Notes: generated from the sequence alone by a model not told the origin. 64,000 nt of DNA from Tridacna crocea (GCA_943736015.1 OX031064.1:31681361-31745360); one strand, 5' to 3'; shown: positions 40,943 to 52,744, counted from the first letter of the stretch. Made by a program: numbers and translations.

Positions 40943-41346
40943 AATGGCTTGCAACATGCGAAAAGGGGAATTCGGAAATTTGCGCACAGCACTTCGCTTA
41001 GGCTAATCCGAAACGGAACTTTATGACTACCTTAGATTTTGCGCTACAATATACTCGTACTTGCGCAAAACAGAAAATTACATAACAACGGACAGTGCTG
41101 TTTCGGATTAGCCTGCGCAGTCCGCACTGTCCGTTGTCCGTACAGCAGCTGGCGCAGGCTAATCCGAAACGGCACTTTATGACTGCCTTAGATTTTGCGC
41201 TACAATATACTAGCGCAAAACAGAAAATTACATAGTGCACGGACAGTGCTGTCTCGGATTAGCCTCCGCGGACTGCGCAGGCTGATCCGAGACAGAACTT
41301 TACGCAAATGTCCGAATGCATCTTTTCGGATGTTGCAAGCCAGTCA
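40943..41346. mobile_element. Family C element with extra internal duplication
   Basis: ATGGCTTGCAACATGCGAAAA ... TTGCAAGCCAGTCATAT. Three hairpin-type units instead of two: the AAACGGCACTTTATGACTGC ... GCGCAAAACAGAAAATTACA block appears twice. Confidence 0.7.
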
Positions 41347-41354
41347 TATGTGAG

Positions 41355-41604
41355 CCATGCGCTGGCAAAAGGAGGTTTTATGCATTTTAATACCAAGCAA
41401 GTCATCACATAATCATGGATCCATAAAATCCATTTTTTTTTACATCTAACTAAATCACAAGGTAGAATAAACCTTTGACTTGCAGAAAGATAAAAGAAAG
41501 CTAAAAGTTCCGGACCAGGTAAGCCCTCCCAGACTGTGCAGGTTGATCATGACTTTGTGTATATGTATGAAACTCCCTTTGCACAAAGCATGGTTCCTAT
41601 TTTT
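41355..41604 (+). mobile_element. Family D element
   Basis: TGGCAAAAGGAGGTTTTATGC, ACCAAGCAAGTCATCACAT, CATGGATCCATAAAATCC, CTTTGCACAAAGCATGGTT. Confidence 0.6.
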
Positions 41605-41779
41605 AAGAACAATCTCAGTCATATTCTCCAAGTTTTTCCAACTTTGAAAATAACACAACTTCTGACTGGCTAAACCGAGTGGTTTAGCCAATCAGAAGTT
41701 GTGTTACTTTCAAAGTTGGAAAGCCATGGAGGAAAAAGAGCAAAGAACGATCTCAGGTATTGGTTGCTGAATACGGGCC
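41605..41779. mobile_element. Degenerate family F copy with near-perfect inner palindrome
   Basis: The inner arms ACACAACTTCTGACTGGCTAA and GGTTTAGCCAATCAGAAGTT are well preserved. The right end GCTGAATACGGGCC is recognisable and the left end is eroded. Confidence 0.6.
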
Positions 41780-42119
41780 ATTATCTTTGTTGCGAAAATC
41801 GAGGGGCACGAAACAAGATAAAGAAAACCGTATATAGCACAAATTAAAATCTCATTCACACGGGCAATAAAATCAATGAAACACTCCTTGATTGGTTAAT
41901 TGACCTAATTTAATAACCCTTTACGAAACAATCACGGGTTTATCATCGGCAACCCTGAAGTAAAAGACATTTTAAAACAAGAGCGGCAAGTTGTCGCAAG
42001 ATACGCCCGTCCCACTGCCAGTTATCGAGGGGGAAATAGTAATCGTAAAGGGCAGGTAGAGTAAAAAAGTAGTGCAGCAGAAATCATATAGAAGTAATTG
42101 AAATAGGCATGAATATCTC

Positions 42120-43345
42120 CTCTAACGTTAAGGAACATGCAGATAAAGTTACAGGTCATTCCCACATGAAAAGACAAAGTAATACTGTAGAGACGAATGA
42201 AAAGCTGTAAAAAGAATAATGAACAGGGAATAATTCCAAAAGGGCATTACGTAGGGTTACGGTTCCAGTGTACTGCACTTTTCATAACGGCAACAAACAT
42301 GTTTACCAAATCTCAAGTCAAGCAAGACATACTGTAAAATGAAGATTAAAGTGGAATTACTCAGAATTTGTGCTAGAAAGAGTTATGGTTCTTATGCATT
42401 GCACTCCATAATTTTTCGACAATCATGCATACCAAATTTGAAGATGTTCAGACTAAAAATAACAAGCTATTTTTCAGACAAGCAGAAAATTGTGTAAAAA
42501 CTGATGACCAAAGGAAATAACTCAAAGACAGCACAAGCTATGAAGAGTTATTGTTCTTTCGCACTGTACTCCGTAATATTGCAACAAACATGCATACCAA
42601 ACTTGAAGTTGTTATGAATTGAGATGACAAAGTTGTATTCTGGACAAGCAGAAGATGCTGTAAAAATTGAGGATCAAAGGAAATAACTCAAAGATAGGTA
42701 GAGTTATTGTTCTTTCGCACTGTACTCAGCATTATTGCAACAACCAAGCTTGAAGTTGTTCTGACTTGATATGACAAAGTTATCTTCTGGACAAGCACTA
42801 AATGCTGTTAAAATGATAATCAAAGGGAAATAACTCAAAGACAGCACAAGGTAGAGTTAAAATTCTTGTGCACTGCACTCCCAAATATTGCAACAAATAC
42901 ATAATCATACGATATTTCAAGTCATTCCGACAAAGTAATGCTCCAGACAAACACAAATGCCAAGTTTCAAGTCAATCAGACCAGAGATGACAAAATTATG
43001 CTCCAGACAAGCAGAAATTGCTGTAAAAATGGCAATCAAAGGGAAATAACTCAGAAACAGCACTAGGTAGAGTTATGGTTCTTTTGCACTGCACTCTGTA
43101 TTATTGCAACAAAGACAAATGCCAAGTTTTAAGTCAATCGGACCAGAGATGACAAATTTATGCTCAGGACAAGCAGAAAATACTGTAAAAATGATGATCA
43201 AAGGGAAATAACTGACAGCATGAGATGGAGTTATGGTTCTTTCGCACAGCACTCTGTATTGTTGCAACAAACACAAATGTCAAGTTTCAAGTCAATCCAA
43301 CCAGAGATGACAAAGTTATGCTCCGGACAAAGAACTGGACGCCAC
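42120..43345. repeat. Degenerate tandem array, about 150-215-bp units
   Basis: AAAGGGAAATAACTCAAAGA-like blocks recur near 42510, 42676, 42822, 43038 and 43199. Each is followed by GTAGAGTTATGGTTCTTTTG, CACTGCACTC, ATTGCAACAAACAC and ATGACAAAGTTATGCTCC. More decayed units precede it. Confidence 0.75.
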
Positions 43346-43464
43346 CAGCATGCCCGTACACCATGGGTGATCCCATAATATGTCCCGTCTTTGATGGGCG
43401 TATTAAAAAAGTGGGAAAAGGAGAATACGCTGGTACACAGTAACCAGTGGTATCCATGGCATTT

Positions 43465-43655
43465 AAATCCACTGCTGACCACTATTTCGAAGATGGCTAT
43501 GTGGGAAAGCTGCCATTAACTTGGAGAAAAAATTCTGTGGAGCACTGTTAAAAGAGAATCCATAAAAGCAAGGATAGGTACACTGGCTGCTGCAATATAA
43601 CTGAAATGATGTTGAAAACAGCATTAAACAGCAAACAATCAATTGACCAATCATC
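43465..43655 (+). mobile_element. SINE-B 3' part
   Basis: ATTTCGAAGATGGCTATGTG, GGAAAGCTGCCATTAACTTG, GGATAGGTACACTGGCTGC, GATGTTGAAAACAGCATTAA, then CAAACAATCAATTGACC. Confidence 0.65.
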
Positions 43656-43855
43656 TTTTTTTTTGCCAACTTTTGTCTTTATTTAAAAACAGACACAAAG
43701 GGAAAATTACCCAAAATAAGTGAATTATTCATGGGTTTCCATATTTGTGATGACCTTTCGAAGGACCTCTTTTTGAGTTTCACTTACATCCCATAATGCA
43801 TCATGTATACCATAGATCTCTATCCGGTAGATAACTCTTGAAAGGTGAGAAGTGG

Positions 43856-44085
43856 TTAACTCTTGGCCAAACAGCCCCGAGTTTTAACGACCTTGAATAA
43901 GAAGGCTTTTGAAAACATTGCAGGAAAAGGAGAAAATGCTGGTTAACAGCATTTTCTCCTTTTCCTACAATGTTTACCACTTTTCCAAGAATAAATTTCA
44001 GTGATTGAGTCCCATTCAATTTGTGTTTTTGCAAATGCTTTCAATTTGGACAAGTATATTTTTTTGTCCTATGGTAAAGAGTAAA
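43856..44085 (+). mobile_element. Family A copy
   Basis: TTAACTCTTGGCCAAACAGC ... TATGGTAAAGAGTAAA. Core ACATTGCAGG / CCTACAATG, centre GCTGGTTAACAGC. Confidence 0.75.
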
Positions 44086-44397
44086 TTTGCATCTGTTTCT
44101 ATATTCGGATAGGTCTTATCAAACAATTTTGATACATGCTGATTTCGTGACTAGCCACTTAGTTTAAAACCTTTTTCGCTACAAACTATGAGAACAAATT
44201 CGACTAGATCTATGTGTATTTTCTAACGCTGTAAAGTACGTTTTCACTGCAATTGAATAAGATTTAGGCATATATTTCAGCATCTGGCATAAAACGGTGT
44301 GAATCCATGATAAAAATACATGTCCTGTGCAGTCTGATCTTGATTTATTCAAACACAAAATCTTCACTCACAGTGCAAAAGTTATTCCATTGTTCCC

Positions 44398-44625
44398 AAA
44401 TTTATTCATTACCAAACAACAATTTTTTAGACTTGTCCAAACCGAAAGCATCTGCACACGACAGAATAAAAGTGACTGAAAATTTGAAAATTGTTTTGTG
44501 AAGAGTAGAAAACATTGTGGGAAAAGGAGAAAATGCTGGTTACCAGCATTTTCTCCTTTTCCCAAAATATTTTCAGGCAGCTTCTTTCTCAGGGTCATCA
44601 GAGGTAGGGATTGTGTGGTTCATCA
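44398..44625 (-). mobile_element. Family A copy
   Basis: ATTCATTACCAAACAACAATT ... GATTGTGTGGTTCATC. Core nearly perfect; both TTAA sites lost. Confidence 0.7.
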
Positions 44626-44689
44626 TTAATCAAGTAAGTTAATACAATATACAGTATATCTAATTCCTTTTCAGCTTGTAAGACTGAGT

Positions 44690-45010
44690 AGCGTATTTAA
44701 TCCGTGATTACACAATTCTGAGTTTCAACAAGAGTAACGAAGAGAAAACATTGTGAACGAAGGGGAAATGCTGGTTACTAGTTTTAAAGACTCAGTTTTA
44801 AAGACTCAGCTGAAAAAGGCTTTTCAAAACACTGTTTGAAAAATAAGAAAATAATACTCACCAGCATGATCTACTTTTCCAACAACGTTTTGTACATCTG
44901 TAAAGATAAATTCAGTTATTTGAGACGCATCTAAATTGTTATATCTGCAATAGTCCTTGGACAAGTAGAAATTTACCAGTATTGAAAAGATTTGGCAGCA
45001 ATCGGCCTGC
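44690..45010. mobile_element. Two degenerate family A fragments
   Basis: GAAAACATTGTGAACGAAGGG without its partner arm, then AAACACTGTTTGAAAAATAAG / TTTTCCAACAACGTTTTG. Ends are not recognisable. Confidence 0.4.
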
Positions 45011-45124
45011 ACGGACTGTGCAGTCTGCACTAGCTGACTAATGTCAAAACTGTTTGCTACTGGTCACTTTTTTGCATGTCAAATGACCATTGCATCTCAT
45101 GATTCACCCAGTTGTCATAAAGGA

Positions 45125-45290
45125 AGATCTTATGGGTCAGATTGCACAGGATGTGCAGTCTGATCTTGGATCTACACTGTCCGGTAAGGAGATATTGTTC
45201 CCTAAAACATAAACTTGAAATAACAATATTTTGATTTTAACCATCGAATTGAAAATCTTATTTTAGTTATTCAGCAGGATAAGGATTAAA
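45125..45290 (+). mobile_element. Family B element, left end missing
   Basis: GATTGCACAGGATGTGCAGTC, CACTGTCCGGTAAGGAGATA, GAAATAACAATATTTTGA, right end TTATTCAGCAGGATAAGGAT. Confidence 0.65.
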
Positions 45291-45299
45291 TTTGATCCA

Positions 45300-45375
45300 T
45301 AAGGGCATACCAGTGAAAATATTGTGCCAGGGGGAGAAATTGTTTGCTTCAAGCGATTTCTCCTCTAGATGCCAC
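45300..45375. repeat. A2-type core
   Basis: GAGAAATTGTTTGCTTCAAGCGATTTCTCC between AAAATATTGTGCCAGGGG and CCACCATGTTTTC is split here as two stems; outer parts are lost. Confidence 0.45.
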
Positions 45376-45486
45376 CATGTTTTCAAAACAAGTCTACTGC
45401 AAGATCAACAAAAAAATATCACCTGGAAAGTTTAGGCAAAAATACATGTAGATCTAATCTACATAAATTTTATTTGACCAAAGCTT

Positions 45487-45719
45487 TTAACTCTTTACTG
45501 AACAAGAAAGTTCTAGACCAATCCAGATTGAAAGCATTTGCAGATGTTAAAATGAATGTGATCCCAAAAACAAACTTTGGTTTGGGAAAGGCAGAAAACA
45601 TTGTAGGAAAAAGGAGAAAATGCTGGTGGTTACCAGCACTTCCTCCTTTTCCCAAAATGTTTTCAAAAGGCTGTTTTCTCAGGGTTGTCAAAAGTTGGGA
45701 TTGTGTGGTAAAGGATTAA
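45487..45719 (-). mobile_element. Family A copy
   Basis: TTAACTCTTTACTGAACAAG ... TGTGGTAAAGGATTAA. The core centre gains a triplet (GGTGGTTACC), unmatched on the other arm. Confidence 0.8.
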
Positions 45720-45769
45720 ATAGCTTGTAGCAATACATAACAATGCAAGAACATATAAATTATACTCAG

Positions 45770-45980
45770 ACAAAAGGGGTTTTGATGTAATCTTACTTTA
45801 AAGTCATGGATACATAAAATCTGCAAGATCTAATAACAGACCTAGTCATGAGGTAGACTAGTCCTATAAAAGGCAGAGAATCAACAGATAGCAGAAAGTT
45901 TCGGCCCAGGTCAGCCTGTGCAGACTTTCCAGGTTGAACTGGGTCGATACTTTTTGCAGGTTGAAGGGGCATGGCTTGTA
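45770..45980 (+). mobile_element. Family D element
   Basis: GACAAAAGGGGTTTTGATG, CATGGATACATAAAATCTGC, CATGAGGTAGACTAGTCC, CCCAGGTCAGCCTGTGCAG, GGGTCGATACTTTTTGCAGG. Confidence 0.65.
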
Positions 45981-46054
45981 TTTATTAGATTACATGACAA
46001 TATAACAGTTTGATTTACAACTAAATTATTATTTTTTTTTTTTGGCCACTAAGC

Positions 46055-46235
46055 TTGACTAAATGACCTTTGGCAGACAGTGTAGATCAATATCAGACTG
46101 CACAGAATTTGCATTCTAATCTTGATTCTACGATGATAAGGAGATATTATTACCTAGAACATAACTTTGAAATAAAAGTGTCTGGGTTTTTACTGTCAAA
46201 TTAAAAATTTTGCTATTTAGCAGGATAAGGGTTAA
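46055..46235 (+). mobile_element. Diverged family B element
   Basis: GGCAGACAGTGTAGATCAAT, ATCAGACTGCACAGAATTTGC, GATAAGGAGATATTATTACC; right end TTTAGCAGGATAAGGGTTAA is complete. Confidence 0.65.
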
Positions 46236-47544
46236 CTAGAGCTATCACTAAAAGTGATTTTATCCCCCACCAGCTCCTTGTCACAAAAAAAGGTCTTTGT
46301 CACTGAATGCAGAATGGTTTAGTAAAAAAGTAAGAGCCGGACAAAGCTCAAGGGGAGATAATTCCGTAACAAATCGCAGCCGAAGGTCATAAAAATTGCA
46401 CAATGTGTGTAAATTTGAGTTCAGCACTTTAAAAAGTGTTGGAGTATTGCTCGAGGCAATTTTTTGTCTACGAACAGAGGACAAACGGACGGACAGACAG
46501 ACAGCAATGGCGATTCCAGTATGCCCCCTTCCACTTCGTTGTGGGTTGGTTAAGGTTTCTTTTCCTTTCCGCCATTTTGATTACTTTGTGTTCTTAAGCC
46601 TTGGCTACGTTTCGTACTTCGATTCGTATCAATGTTTTTGTCTGAAGACAGGTCTGATTTTGTGTTCCAAGTAGAAACTCCAAGAGACTGTCTGTACGTT
46701 TACCTAAATCCACGTGTGACGAATAAAATGTTCTTGGAATTCAGTTGAAATCACGTTATTTCTTGCTCTCTTTCACGCGATTTCGCTGCCGAAGTAACAC
46801 AAAAATTCAAACCAAATCGTTTTCTTGAAAATGTCAAATTCTCCTTTGTGGAGAGTATTTTATGGCAGGGGCTAAAACGCGTCGACTTTTTGAAACCTGC
46901 TAAAAATCGGAAAATGTGACGAGCATTAAATCCTCTTAAAAAAAAAATAAAAAGTTGTATGCCTTAGATCTCTTTTCCCAGGTGATTCAATTAAGAGTTC
47001 CTATACATGTGCAGAATTTATTTTCTTACTGCTAGAAACATCCATTTCACATCAACCAATCAGATAGTTGGATTTGGATGACATGACTGCTTAATATCTC
47101 TGTGACCTTATCTTGAACAGCTCGTCAACTCTAAATATTTCAATACTGATATGAGACTTATATTGAGATCTTCACTCAACAAAACTTCTTTAACGTCCAC
47201 TTTAAAGCTGTAATTTCCTGTAGACCTATTTTTGTATAAAAAGATAATATTTCGTAAACGTGTTTTGGTTTTCAGTAACTTCTTAATGTCTGCATAATTT
47301 GATTACCAGTCAACTTCTCTAGACATTTATAGGGCTAAGTATGCGATAGGCCGAACGTTGGATTCATTTAGGAATAAGAAACATTAAATAATATCCCTAT
47401 CACAAAATTCAATTCAGGACTACAGTATCAAAATGTGACCAAATATTTCCTTATGACGCCGAAATATGTAACACATTATTTACATATCCTATCGGCCAAC
47501 AGAAAGAGTAAATATTTTCAATTTTGACTTTCAGTACATTTGTA
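46236..47544. other. No gene recognised
   Basis: 46400-46530 contains GACAAACGGACGGACAGACA, typical of P-type repeats. The rest is AT-rich and apparently single-copy in this window. The frames at 46281-46484 and 46396-46674 overlap on opposite strands and have no known motif. Confidence 0.4.
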
Positions 47545-47757
47545 TTAACCCTTAGGCTGCCATGGAAGACTCAAAGGCCTTTTGCGGACAGTGTAGATCA
47601 AGATCAGACTGCACAGAACGCGCAGTCTGATCTTGGATCTACACTGTCCGATCAGAAAATATCTTTCTCCAAAAAAAGAAATACCTTTGAAATAGCAAAA
47701 TTGGGGTTTTTAGTCTCGACTTGTTTCATGTTAACTTTTTTGTAGGATATCGGTTAA
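47545..47757 (+). mobile_element. Family B hairpin MITE, complete
   Basis: TTAACCCTTAGGCTGCCATG ... TTTTGTAGGATATCGGTTAA. The hairpin has GCACAGAACGCGCAGTCTG at its centre; GATCTACACTGTCCGATCAG follows. Confidence 0.85.
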
Positions 47758-47955
47758 AAAATGGGAAATGTAATGACATTCTGGTACCCCTATGTCGCCC
47801 GGTCGGTCTGTCAGCCAGTTGACCCAACGTTAGATCAATCACTCCGTTGATCAGTTGGTCAGTCAGTCGGTCGGACGGACCCTAGATCGGTCAATCCGAC
47901 GGTTGGTCAGTCAGCATTCGACTGTCATTCGTTATTCTATGATCTATGTTAGAGA

Positions 47956-48172
47956 TCTTCTTCTTCTTCTTCAACTCCTCCTCCACCTTTTCTTCTATCT
48001 TCTTCTACCTCCTTCCTCCTCCACCTCCTCCTCCTCCTTCTTCTTCTTCTTCTTCTTCTTCTTCAATATTATAATTATCTTCATTATTCTTTCTTCATCT
48101 TGCTTATCTTCTTCTTCTTCTCTTCCTCCTCCTCTTCTTCTTCTTCTTCTTCTTCTTCTTCTTCTTGCTTAT
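47956..48172. repeat. (CTT)n-rich low-complexity tract
   Basis: Pure and interrupted CTT/CCT triplets produce a Leu/Ser/Phe frame that is not a gene. GGTCAGTCAGTCGGTCGG simple repeats lie just upstream. Confidence 0.9.
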
Positions 48173-48449
48173 CTTATTCTGTTATTTTTTGCTCAGACAC
48201 GAACGACTAAAAAGGGGACGATGACCTTTTTACAGTTTTATAGGTCGATCACCGATATAGTATTTTATTTACATGGACTTCCGTTTTTGGTCTTGTAAAA
48301 CATTTCCCCATTCAAGCCATAACGGTAGGGGATAACTTTATATCTACCATTACCCTTTACACCATGAACTGGATTTTTTAACAAGGTATTCTTTTCCCAA
48401 TTCTCTTTCAAGCCGTAGGTAAACCGTTTTTAAAGAGCTGAATCTAACT

Positions 48450-48560
48450 CATTACCAAACGACAAAATATTAGGTTTGTCCAGCTCGAAAGCATTTATAG
48501 ACGACAAAATAAGATGAGTGAATGAAAATTTGAAATTTGTTTGTGAAGTGTGGAAAACAA
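48450..48560 (-). mobile_element. Truncated family A copy
   Basis: AACTCATTACCAAACGACAAA, GCATTTATAGACGACAAA, GTGTGGAAAACAAATC; the core is absent. Confidence 0.6.
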
Positions 48561-48818
48561 ATCTTCTTAACGAACAGTGTAGAGAGTGTACGGACATCGT
48601 GTCGGGTCGGTCTTTGCAACCTAATTTCAATCATCTTTTTCTACAAAAAGACGCAAAACTGTAAAAAAAAAATAACAACTCCAGACCACAAGACTACTAG
48701 TGAAAAGATGCGCTGACACTTTTATTAAGTTAAACACTCTGAGTGAAATTATTATGATATATTATTATAGAATGGCAATTTTTCAACATCTATGAGGTAA
48801 CCTTCTACACTGTCAACC

Positions 48819-48839
48819 CCCCCCCCCCCCCCCCCCCCC
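48819..48839. repeat. Poly-C tract
   Basis: An uninterrupted run of about 21 C followed by A-rich sequence. Confidence 0.95.
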
Positions 48840-49690
48840 AAGAAAAAAAAAAAACCGAGAAGATTCAATTGGTGGCCAACAACGAAATGTTGAGGAGTCC
48901 ATAAATTTATATGTGACGACGTGGTTGTTGGCGTGATGCGTCACAGAGATGCATTACTGAAACCTCCTTTTTTCCAGAGTAGGGCGCAAATATTTTGCGT
49001 CTTATTTCTAAATAGAAAACAAGTGAGTGATAGTTTTATTAGGTATTCAAAGGGCAAATAAACAACAATGTTGAAATTTTATTCATATTGTACACAACAA
49101 ATAAATTATGCAACGACATTCAAGTGTGTTCATAAATTTTGAGGATGTTAAATTCCAAAGGTTCTATTGTGACGATAGTTACTCCATGTAGTCAAATGTC
49201 CTATACCAGTTCTTAACAGTAATGTCACTGTTGCCACTGCTCCTTTCCCCGTATCAATGGATTTAATTGGCGTCGTCCTCAGTTATTTCCCTTGATTCTT
49301 CTCCAGTAGTACATTGGTCAAGTGAATTACATGTACTTGTATTTTTTTCCTTGTTTTTTTGCACTGAACAGGTATTTTCCCGAGACAATATTTCAAGTAA
49401 ATCTTGTTAGACTGTTTTACGAAACGATATACATTGTAGTATACGGAGTTCCTAGTGCTAAGGAACAGAATTTGATTTGAATTACATGTGGACATTAAAC
49501 ATACATCGTAAATCATTGTTAAGATTATCGCAACATCCTCAAGGGAACCAAGAATAAAATTAAACAAAGAAATACAGGTGAAAGGACCACTCCGTTAGTT
49601 GGTTACCTTCAGTCTTTATCTTGCAAGGGAGATAATTTAATTGACATCCCTCCCCCCCCCCCCACTCCCCCAACCGCATTGGGGTCGTCT
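48840..49690. other. No gene recognised
   Basis: AT-rich; a 94-residue minus-strand frame at 49283-49567 has no recognisable motif. Confidence 0.35.
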
Positions 49691-49694
49691 TCAT

Positions 49695-49965
49695 GATAAA
49701 GAGGGGTTTATGCAGCTCTGTGAGGCATTGCACCAACCAGGTCATTAACACAGTCATATAACTATCGATTCATAAAAAAAAAAAACTATTTTTGTCTTAC
49801 AAGCGACTGAATCCTGAGCTAGAGTGGCCCTTTGACATGCAAAAAATTAACTGTAGTAAAAAAGTTCCACTTAGATCAGATTGCACGGAGTGGGCTGACG
49901 TGAGGGGTTTTTTTTTTTTTTTCAGATGCATTTAAAATCCTATTCATAGAGCGTGGTCTGCAAAC
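49695..49965 (+). mobile_element. Family D element
   Basis: GATAAAGAGGGGTTTATGCAG, CACCAACCAGGTCATTAACA, TCCTGAGCTAGAGTGGCCC, GATCAGATTGCACGGAGTGG, CAGATGCATTTAAAATCC, AGAGCGTGGTCTG. Confidence 0.6.
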
Positions 49966-50015
49966 AACAATCTTTGCGAACACCCCCCCCCCAACACACA
50001 CACACACGAATTCCG

Positions 50016-50150
50016 ACAGAATTATTTTGAAAATACAGTGAGAAAAGAAGAAAATGCTGGTTACCAGCATTTCTCCTTTTCCTGGAATGTTTTCTATCCT
50101 TGCATAGGCAAGTCTGACACTAAATTTCAACGTGTGTAATTACTTCATAT
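50016..50150 (+). mobile_element. Degenerate family A copy
   Basis: Core AATACAGTGAGAAAAGAAG ... CTCCTTTTCCTGGAATG; ends lost. Confidence 0.5.
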
Positions 50151-50652
50151 TAGAAGACACTAAAAAAAACTTCGTCAAGTAGATAAGAAAAACAAAGACT
50201 TAGATCTATATAATTTATACTTTAAAAAATGTATTATGAGGTCTTTCTTAACGAATACATTAGTAAAAGTGCGAGTAGAACTAAGTTCGGAAAAAGCGCG
50301 AGGAAGCGGGGGGGGGGGGTATGAGGGAAGGGGTCTATCAAAGGGACGTAACACTGCGATATATGAAGAAAATATATTATCTGATTAGTCTCCCTTGGAT
50401 AGTTCGCGTATCGTTAATATACCTTGTTTCATCTCGGATACGCATGTTCCTTAAAGAATGGCATCAAACACGGACGTGGGTGTACGTCCATTATTCGACT
50501 GTGGAGTTGCACAAACCAAGATGTGTCTAACAATTACCATATGTTTATGAATGTTTCAGTCGATCCTTGACCACTTTTGTAAGCAAAATGATCTATGTGT
50601 TTACAAAAATACAGCTCGAAATTAAGCTCATTCTACCTGGTATACTACTGAA

Positions 50653-50970
50653 CTCTAGATACCGTACGACAAAATTTTAGTCTAGTGAAATTGGAAGGAT
50701 TTGCTGACGAGAAATTAAGTTTAACTAAAAAAAGGATTTTAATGAGTAGAAAACATTGTGGAAAAAAGAGAAATTGCTGGTAACCAGTATTTTCTTTTCA
50801 CAAAGTGTTTTCAATGGCCTTCTTCCTAGGTGTTATTGATAAATTAAATATAACTCAAGAAATACATTTGTTTCTTTTATAGAAAAGAAAATATGATGGG
50901 AAAAGGAAACAAAATGCTCGTTACTAGCATTTTCTCCTTTTACTCATAATGATTTAAAAAGTCTTCCTGC
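50653..50970. mobile_element. Two degenerate family A copies in tandem
   Basis: ACCGTACGACAAAATTTTAG, GAAAACATTGTGGAAAAAAG / CACAAAGTGTTTTC, then a second core AAAATATGATGGGAAAAGG / CTCCTTTTACTCATAATG. Confidence 0.5.
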
Positions 50971-51209
50971 TCAGAGCCGAGCTCTACACAACGACCCCTC
51001 ACTATAAAGTCTTACAAGTAGGCTACGTCACACGGAGGCTCGGCTAAGGGTTATGTAAAGCTACTCCTTGTTGCAGCTGCCAATGATAATCAATATCGTA
51101 TACAATTTACACAATCAGGACCGATTTCAGATTTAACAGCTTTGGGAACAGAACAAAAGATGTATTTTAGTGCATGATTTCGTAGCCTATATAACAAAGC
51201 ATTTGTCAA

Positions 51210-51211
51210 AG

Positions 51212-51258
<47 letters not shown>

Positions 51259-51302
51259 CACATGGTCTCTACTACACCATCTCTCTCTCTCTCTCTCTCT
51301 CT
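51210..51302. repeat. (TC)n microsatellite in two blocks
   Basis: About 22 and 11 TC units separated by ATCACACATGGTCTCTACTA. Confidence 0.95.
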
Positions 51303-51836
51303 TCCCTAAACAAAAAGAAAAAAAAAATTCTTAAGTGAGGAGGACATATTATACGATTCAGAAAGACTTACGGCAATTTAAAAACATTGTATGGTAAAAT
51401 AAAGAAAGGATTAACACGAACATATTATCCATTTCTGGCTCCTATTTATCTTTTCATGGACAAAGCCCGTCGAGTAATACGTACATGTACATGTAAGTGC
51501 TTACAAAATACAATAGCTAGCTCGGAAAGCATTTAGGGCTTTAGAACTGCAAACTGGCTTTATCCAGGGACATGGAAAAGGATGGAAATCAGAGGGAAGG
51601 CGGGTGAGAGAGCCTGGGTTACAGCCAAATATTTTTTTCCTTTATTTATCCGGACACTTTACTTTTTCAAAAATGAAAAGTTAATAAAAAAAAAAAATAC
51701 GGAAACAATAAACTGTTTTGCCATAAATCTATAGATCTATGGACCGTGAAAAGAAAAACTGCGATAAGAAGTAATTACACAAAAATTAGCGCCTGGACCT
51801 AGGCGGAGGGGGGTGGGGGATGGGGAATATGCTACC

Positions 51837-51902
51837 TTCTTTCTTTCTTTCTTTCTTTTTTTCTTTCTTTCTTTCTTTCTATCTATCTTTCTTTCTTTCT
51901 TT
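51837..51902. repeat. (CTTT)n microsatellite
   Basis: About 16 CTTT units with CTATCTAT interruptions. Confidence 0.95.
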
Positions 51903-52234
51903 TGTAACAGACTCCGAAAAAATATAGGCTAAATTGGAAAAAGGCACGTGCTTGACCTCTTAGAAAAAAATATATTTGCTATTTTCAAACGACAAAATTT
52001 AGAAATTTGTCATTGTCACAATGTTTTTCATTAATACAGATCTCCAAAATAATGCTGCACAATTTGCGTTGCGGACGATTAAAATTCCTAAAAATTGCCT
52101 TACTGACGTTTAGTCATTCTCTTAGAACTTCTTCCAACATTTTTCCTCAATGGGGGAAAAAAGATAGAAGGGTTAAAAACCAGTCCATTGGTCTTTCAGG
52201 GAATCGAAGTCGATAATTAATTATTTAACGTATT

Positions 52235-52242
52235 TGACGTCA
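52235..52242. promoter_or_regulatory. Consensus CRE (TGACGTCA) upstream of the HECTD2-like gene
   Basis: A perfect palindromic cAMP-response element lies 225 bases before the inferred start codon in a non-repeat stretch. CREB/ATF binding is established for this motif; its use here is an inference. Confidence 0.4.
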
Positions 52243-52400
52243 CATAACGTGAAATGAGTACTCAAAAAGGCAATAGATTGCCATTTGGAAATCAACTTAT
52301 TGTCTGTGACTGAAAAAAGGAGAATTATTTTTTTTATAATTTCGTAAAAAATTATTTAATTAATTCCTATTATTGTGCTGTCCGTGTTTGTTGACAAAAC

Positions 52401-52418
52401 ATGGCGGACAGTGACTGA
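52401..52418 (+). promoter_or_regulatory. Upstream ORF 1 of the HECTD2-like gene (5 codons)
   Basis: AAACATGGCG is a strong start context followed by GAC AGT GAC TGA. A scanning ribosome would probably translate this pentapeptide before reaching the main start, provided it lies in the 5' UTR. Confidence 0.45.
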
Positions 52419-52433
52419 CAGCTGGCTACTGAA

Positions 52434-52460
52434 ATGTTATTCTCCATACATTTTGACTGA
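52434..52460 (+). promoter_or_regulatory. Upstream ORF 2 whose stop overlaps the main start (TGATG)
   Basis: An 8-codon ORF starts at GAAATGTTA and ends in TGA. The final A of that stop is the A of the main ATG at 52460. Such an overlap can limit the first start or permit reinitiation; the next in-frame ATG is at 52478. Confidence 0.45.
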
Positions 52461-52648
52461 TGTCGGCGACAGCTCTTATGGCGACAAGTTCGTCTGATGT
52501 CAACAAAAGTCAAATTACTTGTCCGACATGCGACTTCATTGCTACCGTGCCCAATGGCTCCCGGAGGACTATGTGCCCGAAGTGTGGCGGATTTTACAAC
52601 AGAGAGGATGCTGAAAAGCCCGAGCCGAGGCGGTTAACGAGAAGAAAT
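52460..52648 (+). CDS. HECTD2-like E3 ligase, putative exon 1 (zinc-ribbon-like)
   Basis: The 63 codons encode a Ser/Ala-rich start followed by CPTC, 14 residues, CPKC (residues about 21-41), a plausible four-cysteine zinc site, then a charged tail EDAEKPEPRRLTRRN. Composition is clearly coding compared with its surroundings. Ending at 52648 gives phase 0, which matches the frame of the next exon at 54280, but the donor (AAT|GTTTGA) is weak, so another small exon or a different donor is possible. If translation starts at the better-placed second ATG (52478), the first six residues are lost. Assignment to HECTD2 rests on position and phase, since this exon itself shows no HECTD2 similarity that I recognise. 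Confidence 0.5.
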
Positions 52649-52744
52649 GTTTGATGTTTTCTTACTTTTAATTTGTGTTTTTCATTTCTTTATTTTCTCT
52701 AATGTATATAGAAATCGCATCAGAGCTGTAGATGAGTGGGAGTG

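Noticed and set aside
47855..48298. 147-residue Leu/Ser/Phe-rich frame
   Set aside because: Low-complexity CTT/CCT tract; no start context, domain or homolog recognised.
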